This document shows, piece after piece, positions 31,187-34,341 of a stretch of 34,341 nt of DNA. Each line of letters starts with the position of its first letter. Within the stretch, counting starts at the first letter, position 1. Location: positions 1 through 34,341 of the forward strand of contig CAKSOB010000007.1 in NCBI GenBank assembly GCA_934476545.1, given 5' to 3'. The position numbers and the translations under genes were made by a program. The notes beneath the pieces are model-generated. The model did not search any database and was not told where the DNA came from. It saw only the letters and a program-made list of their open reading frames with translations. Source of the DNA: an uncultured Eubacteriales bacterium. GTDB taxonomy: Bacteria > Bacillota > Clostridia > Oscillospirales > Acutalibacteraceae.

Positions 31187-31222
31187 TATCTTATCTCCGA
31201 TCCGACTCCCTGTTTTTCTTTC

Positions 31223-31252
31223 ATTATAAACCATTTTTCCGGAAGAAAGCAA
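31223..31252 (-). promoter_or_regulatory. promoter of sulfite-reductase-like operon
   Basis: TTGCTT (31247-31252), 18-bp spacer, TATAAT (31223-31228) on the minus strand; start about 30 nt before the ATG. It is divergent from the DtxR-type gene promoter 47 bp away. Confidence 0.7.
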
Positions 31253-31298
31253 TATTATCGAGAAAAACAAGAACATTTTTCATTTTTTATGGAAATCG

Positions 31299-31327
31299 TT
31301 GCCTTTTCCGATTGAATATGATATATT
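31299..31327 (+). promoter_or_regulatory. promoter of DtxR/MntR-type gene
   Basis: TTGCCT (31299-31304), 17-bp spacer, TATATT (31322-31327). A tandem TTAAGACTAC TTAGACTTAC element (31326-31345) covers the -10 edge and start site and could be the regulator's own operator. Confidence 0.65.
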
Positions 31328-31366
31328 AAGACTACTTAGACTTACAAAATAAAAGGAGGCCATTTC

Positions 31367-31732
31367 ATGCACGAATCCGGTGAAATGTATCTGGAAACGA
31401 TTTTGGTTCTGCACCAACGACAGGGCTATGTCCGTTCGATTGACATTGCAAATGAACTGGAATTTACAAAGCCCAGTGTCAGCCGTGCGATGTCTATCTT
31501 AAAAAGTGGCGGGTACATTACCGTAGAACCCAGTGGCAATATTCTGCTGACGGAGAAAGGTATGGAAAAAGCCAATACCATTTATGACCGTCATCAAACC
31601 ATCTCCAGCTTTTTAAATCAGGTTTTGGGTGTGGATGAAGAAACTGCCGATGCAGACGCTTGCCGCATTGAACACGTCATGAGTGAAACAACCGTTCAAA
31701 AAATTAAAGAATATTTGCAAAATAACCAATAA
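31367..31732 (+). CDS. DtxR/MntR-family metal-dependent regulator
   Basis: 121-aa regulator. The N-terminal winged helix is ESGEMYLETILVLHQRQGYVRSIDIANELEFTKPSVSRAMSILKSGGYI, and the second half, LTEKGMEKANTIYDRHQTISSFLNQVLGVDEETADADACRIEHVMS, is the metal-binding and dimerisation domain with its E/H ligands. It lacks the SH3-like third domain of DtxR and so resembles MntR. Manganese or iron sensing cannot be decided here. RBS AAAGGAGG precedes the ATG. It faces the Fe-S protein operon across a shared promoter region, which makes that operon a possible target. Confidence 0.94.
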   Translation: MHESGEMYLETILVLHQRQGYVRSIDIANELEFTKPSVSRAMSILKSGGYITVEPSGNILLTEKGMEKANTIYDRHQTISSFLNQVLGVDEETADADACRIEHVMSETTVQKIKEYLQNNQ

Positions 31733-31733
31733 A

Positions 31734-31778
31734 AAAACAGCGCACTTCGTTTTTTCGGATGGCGCTGTTTTTCTTTTG
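31734..31778 (+). terminator. intrinsic terminator after DtxR/MntR-type gene
   Basis: AAAACAGCGC (31734-31743) pairs with GCGCTGTTTT (31762-31771), followed by TTCTTTT. Confidence 0.85.
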
Positions 31779-31831
31779 CCCAAATTGTATTTTCAAAAAA
31801 GAAAAAGATCGACATCACGCCGATCTCCCAT

Positions 31832-32080
31832 TTAGTCTTCTCTGCCTAACAACCAGTTTACAGAAACACTTAAAATATCTGCCAGTGCAACCAATTCAAA
31901 ATCTGTTACATGCCGAACCTGCCCCTCCAGTTTGGATAAACCGGAAGCGTTCATGTCCACACCACTAACTTGCAATTGTGCCAAAAGTTCTTTTTGCTTC
32001 ATGCCCTGATTTTTTCTCGCTAACTCCACTCTGGCGCCTATTAAATTTCGATTGCCAAGCTCCTGCTTCCGAAGCCTCAT
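31832..32080 (-). CDS. XRE-family helix-turn-helix regulator
   Basis: 82-aa single-domain DNA-binding protein. The HTH spans about 12-70: LIGARVELARKNQGMKQKELLAQLQVSG, then GLSKLEGQVRHVTDFELVALADILSVSVNWLLG. It has no sensor domain. ATG 32080 is chosen, with GGGAG/GAGG upstream; an in-frame TTG 9 nt earlier is possible. It is transcribed from a promoter about 180 bp upstream, with a long leader containing an inverted repeat that may be its operator. It is divergent from pncB. The target is unknown. Confidence 0.9.
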   Translation of the reverse strand: MRLRKQELGNRNLIGARVELARKNQGMKQKELLAQLQVSGVDMNASGLSKLEGQVRHVTDFELVALADILSVSVNWLLGRED

Positions 32081-32144
32081 GCGCCTCAACTCCCATACAA
32101 TAATCTCACAAATTTCCCTGCCAAGCCTTGTTTTGTCTGTCAGG

Positions 32145-32166
32145 TGTAAAGAAATCTGTCTTTACA
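32145..32166. promoter_or_regulatory. inverted repeat TGTAAAGA-N6-TCTTTACA
   Basis: Perfect 8-bp inverted repeat with a 6-bp centre in the XRE gene leader, about 65 bp upstream of its start codon; a candidate operator. The remainder of 32081-32428 holds the two divergent promoters, a TGGCAAT/ATTGCCA repeat (32188-32194 and 32206-32212) and an 11-codon micro-ORF on the minus strand (32185-32220), preceded by AGAGGA. Confidence 0.45.
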
Positions 32167-32265
32167 TTAAAATTTGTGGGTTTTTTATGGCAATCCAATC
32201 TTCGAATTGCCAATTTTCATAAGTTCCTCTGAAAAAAATCAAAATAATTGTAAATCCTTTAGAAT

Positions 32266-32294
32266 ATTATACAGTAATAGGCGGGAAAAAACAA
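32266..32294 (-). promoter_or_regulatory. promoter of XRE gene
   Basis: TTGTTT (32289-32294), 17-bp spacer, TATAAT (32266-32271) on the minus strand; leader of about 180 nt. Confidence 0.7.
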
Positions 32295-32356
32295 TAGAAA
32301 AATAGCAATTTTACTGGATTACTCCAACTTTTTGTCGTCTGTGTCTAAAATATCGT

Positions 32357-32385
32357 TTGTCATTTCCAACCTTCCTTGCTATAAT
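32357..32385 (+). promoter_or_regulatory. pncB promoter
   Basis: TTGTCA (32357-32362), 17-bp spacer, TATAAT (32380-32385), about 35 nt before the RBS. It rules out the longer reading frame that would begin at the -35 box. Confidence 0.85.
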
Positions 32386-32428
32386 ATGTTTGTACATCTT
32401 TTTTGACCATGGTTTTTGGGAGGATATT

Positions 32429-33892
32429 ATGAAACAAAACGTGGGATTTGACTGGAAAAATAATTTAACGCTTCTAACGGACTTCTATGAGCTGACCATG
32501 TCCAACGGCTTTTTTGTCAATGGATTGAAGGATCGCATTGCCTATTACGATATGTTCTATCGCCACAATCCGGACAATGGCGGTTTTGCCATTATGGCAG
32601 GTGTGGATCAACTGATCAACTACCTGAGCAATCTTCACTTCTCCGAGGAGGATGTTGCTTATTTGCGCAGCACCGGTCTGTTTGAAGAACCTTTCCTGGA
32701 TTATCTCCGCACTTTCCGGTTTTCCTGCGATGTGTGGGCAGTGCCGGAGGGAACGCCTATCTTCCCCGGAGAACCCCTCCTCACGGTGCGTGGACCGGTG
32801 ATTGAAACCCAACTCATTGAAACCATGGTTCTGCTGTGCATCAACCACCAAAGCTTGATTGCTACAAAAGCCAATCGCATTTGCCGTGCTGCACAGGGAC
32901 GTCCCGTTATGGAGTTTGGCTCTCGTCGTGCGCAGGGCATTGATGCTGCCATCTACGGCGCGCGGTCTGCTTTTATTGGCGGCTGTGTTGGCACCGCCTG
33001 CACCTTGGTCGGACAAAAATTTGATATTCCTGTTTTAGGAACCATGGCACACAGTTGGGTTCAATTATTCGATAACGAATTAGACGCATTCCGCGCCTAT
33101 GCCAGAGAGTATCCTGACCAATGCACCCTGTTGGTCGATACGTATAACGTGTTAAAATCCGGTATCCCCAACGCCATTCGTGTCTTTAATGAGGAGCTGC
33201 TTCCTCGTGGGTATCGTCCAAAAGGCATTCGGATTGACAGCGGCGACTTAACCTATCTGTCCAAGCACGCTCGGAGAATGTTGGATGAAGCCGGTTTCCC
33301 GGATTGTCAAATCTGCGCTTCCAATTCCTTGGATGAGTACATCATTCGAGATATGCTGATGCAAGGCGCAGAAGTAGATTCCTTTGGTGTGGGCGAACGA
33401 CTCATCACCTCTTCTTCTGCTCCGGTGTTCGGCGGCGTATACAAGCTGGCTGCCGCAGAGGATAAGGATGGCAAGATTATTCCGAAAATTAAAATCAGTG
33501 AAAACGTCATTAAGATTACCAATCCTTGCTTCAAAAATTTATGGCGGCTTTATGATCGAGAGAGCGGCAAAGCCATTGCGGACGTGATTACGCTGTTTGA
33601 TGAAGTAATTGACGATTCCAAGCCATATACTATCTTTGACAAAAACTACACTTGGAAGACAAAGGTTGTGGAAAACTTCCGTGCCGTACAGCTTCGGGAA
33701 AAGATTTTCGACCATGGAACCAACATTTCCAAGCAACGCACACTAAAAGAACTGCAATCCTACTGTGCAGAACAAGTGGATACCCTGTGGGAAGAAGTTA
33801 AGCGGTTTGAATATCCGCACCAATACTATGTGGATTTATCTCAAAAATTATGGGATGAAAAACACCGTTTGCTTTCCGAGAAAACACTGTAA
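32429..33892 (+). CDS. pncB: nicotinate phosphoribosyltransferase
   Basis: 487-aa enzyme of the NAD salvage (Preiss-Handler) pathway, making nicotinate mononucleotide from nicotinate and PRPP with ATP. LLTDFYELTMSNGFF is the N-terminal signature, FGSRRAQG the mid-barrel substrate motif, GTMAHSWVQ carries the phosphorylated-histidine region, and GIRIDSGDL is the PRPP-binding loop. The C-terminal segment after about 390 matches the longer bacterial form. RBS GGGAGG precedes the ATG, behind a consensus promoter, and a terminator follows, so it is monocistronic. No NAD-repressor site was recognised with certainty. Confidence 0.97.
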   Translation: MKQNVGFDWKNNLTLLTDFYELTMSNGFFVNGLKDRIAYYDMFYRHNPDNGGFAIMAGVDQLINYLSNLHFSEEDVAYLRSTGLFEEPFLDYLRTFRFSCDVWAVPEGTPIFPGEPLLTVRGPVIETQLIETMVLLCINHQSLIATKANRICRAAQGRPVMEFGSRRAQGIDAAIYGARSAFIGGCVGTACTLVGQKFDIPVLGTMAHSWVQLFDNELDAFRAYAREYPDQCTLLVDTYNVLKSGIPNAIRVFNEELLPRGYRPKGIRIDSGDLTYLSKHARRMLDEAGFPDCQICASNSLDEYIIRDMLMQGAEVDSFGVGERLITSSSAPVFGGVYKLAAAEDKDGKIIPKIKISENVIKITNPCFKNLWRLYDRESGKAIADVITLFDEVIDDSKPYTIFDKNYTWKTKVVENFRAVQLREKIFDHGTNISKQRTLKELQSYCAEQVDTLWEEVKRFEYPHQYYVDLSQKLWDEKHRLLSEKTL

Positions 33893-33898
33893 CGAAAG

Positions 33899-33930
33899 AA
33901 AGACCTCCGAAATGGAGGTCTTTTGTTTTT
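33899..33930. terminator. bidirectional terminator between pncB and the ATPase gene
   Basis: AAAGACCTCC (33899-33908) pairs with GGAGGTCTTT (33914-33923), followed by TGTTTTT on the plus strand and by a T-rich TTTCTTTCG on the minus strand, serving both convergent genes. Confidence 0.85.
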
Positions 33931-33936
33931 GCAATA

Positions 33937-34341
33937 TTATTTCTTTTTTCGGGAAAATAGCTTTTCCAGTTCCACCAAAAACAGCGGCACCAGTGCAAAA
34001 CCGCAGACAATCAACCATTGCAGTCCTGTTAAATTCTGCGTCTTAAATAAAGCGGATAACGGTGGAATTACAATTACAGAAACTTGCAATAATGCACAAA
34101 TAGCAGTCGCCACGACTAAAATTTTATTGCGAAAAATCCCCACTGAAAAAACAGAGCGTTCCGACCGCATATTAAAGGCATGAACCAACTGGGATAAACT
34201 CAATACCGCAAATGCCATGGTTCTTCCGATTATCGGTACACCGGAATCAACGTCAAAAAACAGCCGTCCAATGGTATACGCCAGCACTGCCAGTGCGCCA
34301 ATCATACAGCCTTCCACTACAATCTGGTATCCCATATGCCC
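33937..34341 (-). CDS. P-type cation-transporting ATPase, C-terminal part (5' end outside window)
   Basis: The final 134 residues of a protein whose frame stays open to the window edge. They match the C-terminal membrane domain of P-type Ca2+-type ATPases: a helix with IGALAVLAYTIGR, then the diagnostic RTMAFAVLSLSQLVHAFNMRSERSVF, a further helix pair with QVSVIVIPPLSALF, and a last helix ending in a basic SRKKK tail. Ion specificity is set by residues outside the window. Any start codon inside this segment is not the true start. It ends against the terminator shared with pncB. Confidence 0.9.
   Translation of the reverse strand, partial: GHMGYQIVVEGCMIGALAVLAYTIGRLFFDVDSGVPIIGRTMAFAVLSLSQLVHAFNMRSERSVFSVGIFRNKILVVATAICALLQVSVIVIPPLSALFKTQNLTGLQWLIVCGFALVPLFLVELEKLFSRKKK

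Noticed and set aside
32357..32428. N-terminal extension of PncB
   Set aside because: The extension starts at the -35 hexamer of a consensus promoter; the ATG at 32429 has GGGAGG upstream.

Overview
The window is a gene-dense bacterial chromosome segment from a spore-forming, anaerobic member of the Clostridia; an Oscillospirales/Ruminococcaceae-like lineage is my best guess, not something the sequence proves. The evidence is spoIVA beside a SipL-type gene (SPOCS/DUF3794 plus LysM), a SpoIVFB-like M50 protease, DUF3783 and TIGR04076 proteins, the TIGR03960/TIGR03936 radical-SAM pair, an iron-dependent alcohol dehydrogenase behind a Rex-type operator, and strong AGGAGG-type ribosome binding sites with frequent TTG and GTG starts. 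Almost everything is on the minus strand; only the DtxR-type regulator and pncB are on the plus strand.

Layout. 1-2400: four tRNA genes (Val, Thr, Cys, Gly; all minus) interrupted by an accessory patch with a Panacea/SocA-domain gene, a (GTCT)19 microsatellite in its leader and an AT-rich membrane-protein gene flanked by a 29-bp direct repeat. 2425-7138: TIGR04076 protein, hslO, an HSL-type esterase, a methyltransferase with a YerC/TrpR-like regulator, and lysA. 7163-14036: the proteostasis block tig-clpP-clpX-lon-ysxC, in which trigger factor carries a Lys/Ala-rich tail built from 81-bp tandem repeats. 14125-20381: a compact run rplS-lepB-ylqF-rnhB-yraN-M19 dipeptidase-thrC-metallophosphoesterase, with an internal terminator after rplS and a consensus promoter before thrC. 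20441-25273: radical-SAM pair, iron alcohol dehydrogenase and a Crp/Fnr regulator. 25323-29279: sporulation cluster sipL-spoIVA-small membrane protein-M50 protease. 29363-31345: siroheme/Fe-S sulfite-reductase-like protein, GNAT acetyltransferase and DUF3783 protein, divergent from a DtxR/MntR regulator. 31832-34341: XRE regulator, pncB and the C-terminal end of a P-type cation ATPase cut by the window edge.

The most unusual observation is upstream of the Panacea gene. A short upstream reading frame runs through the (GTCT)19 tract and then through a strong terminator-like hairpin, ending 17 nt inside the Panacea gene. In the other two registers, reached by gaining or losing repeat units, translation stops before the hairpin. 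This looks like a slipped-strand, translation-controlled attenuator, a three-state ON/OFF switch for an antitoxin-family gene. Secondary points of interest are the apparently truncated SpoIVFA-like protein overlapping the M50 protease in the spoIVA-sipL cluster, a four-arm alternative-pairing leader before lon, and a shared 16-bp start-site element plus inverted repeats in two tRNA promoters. All functional statements rest on recognised motifs and families; no database search was run.
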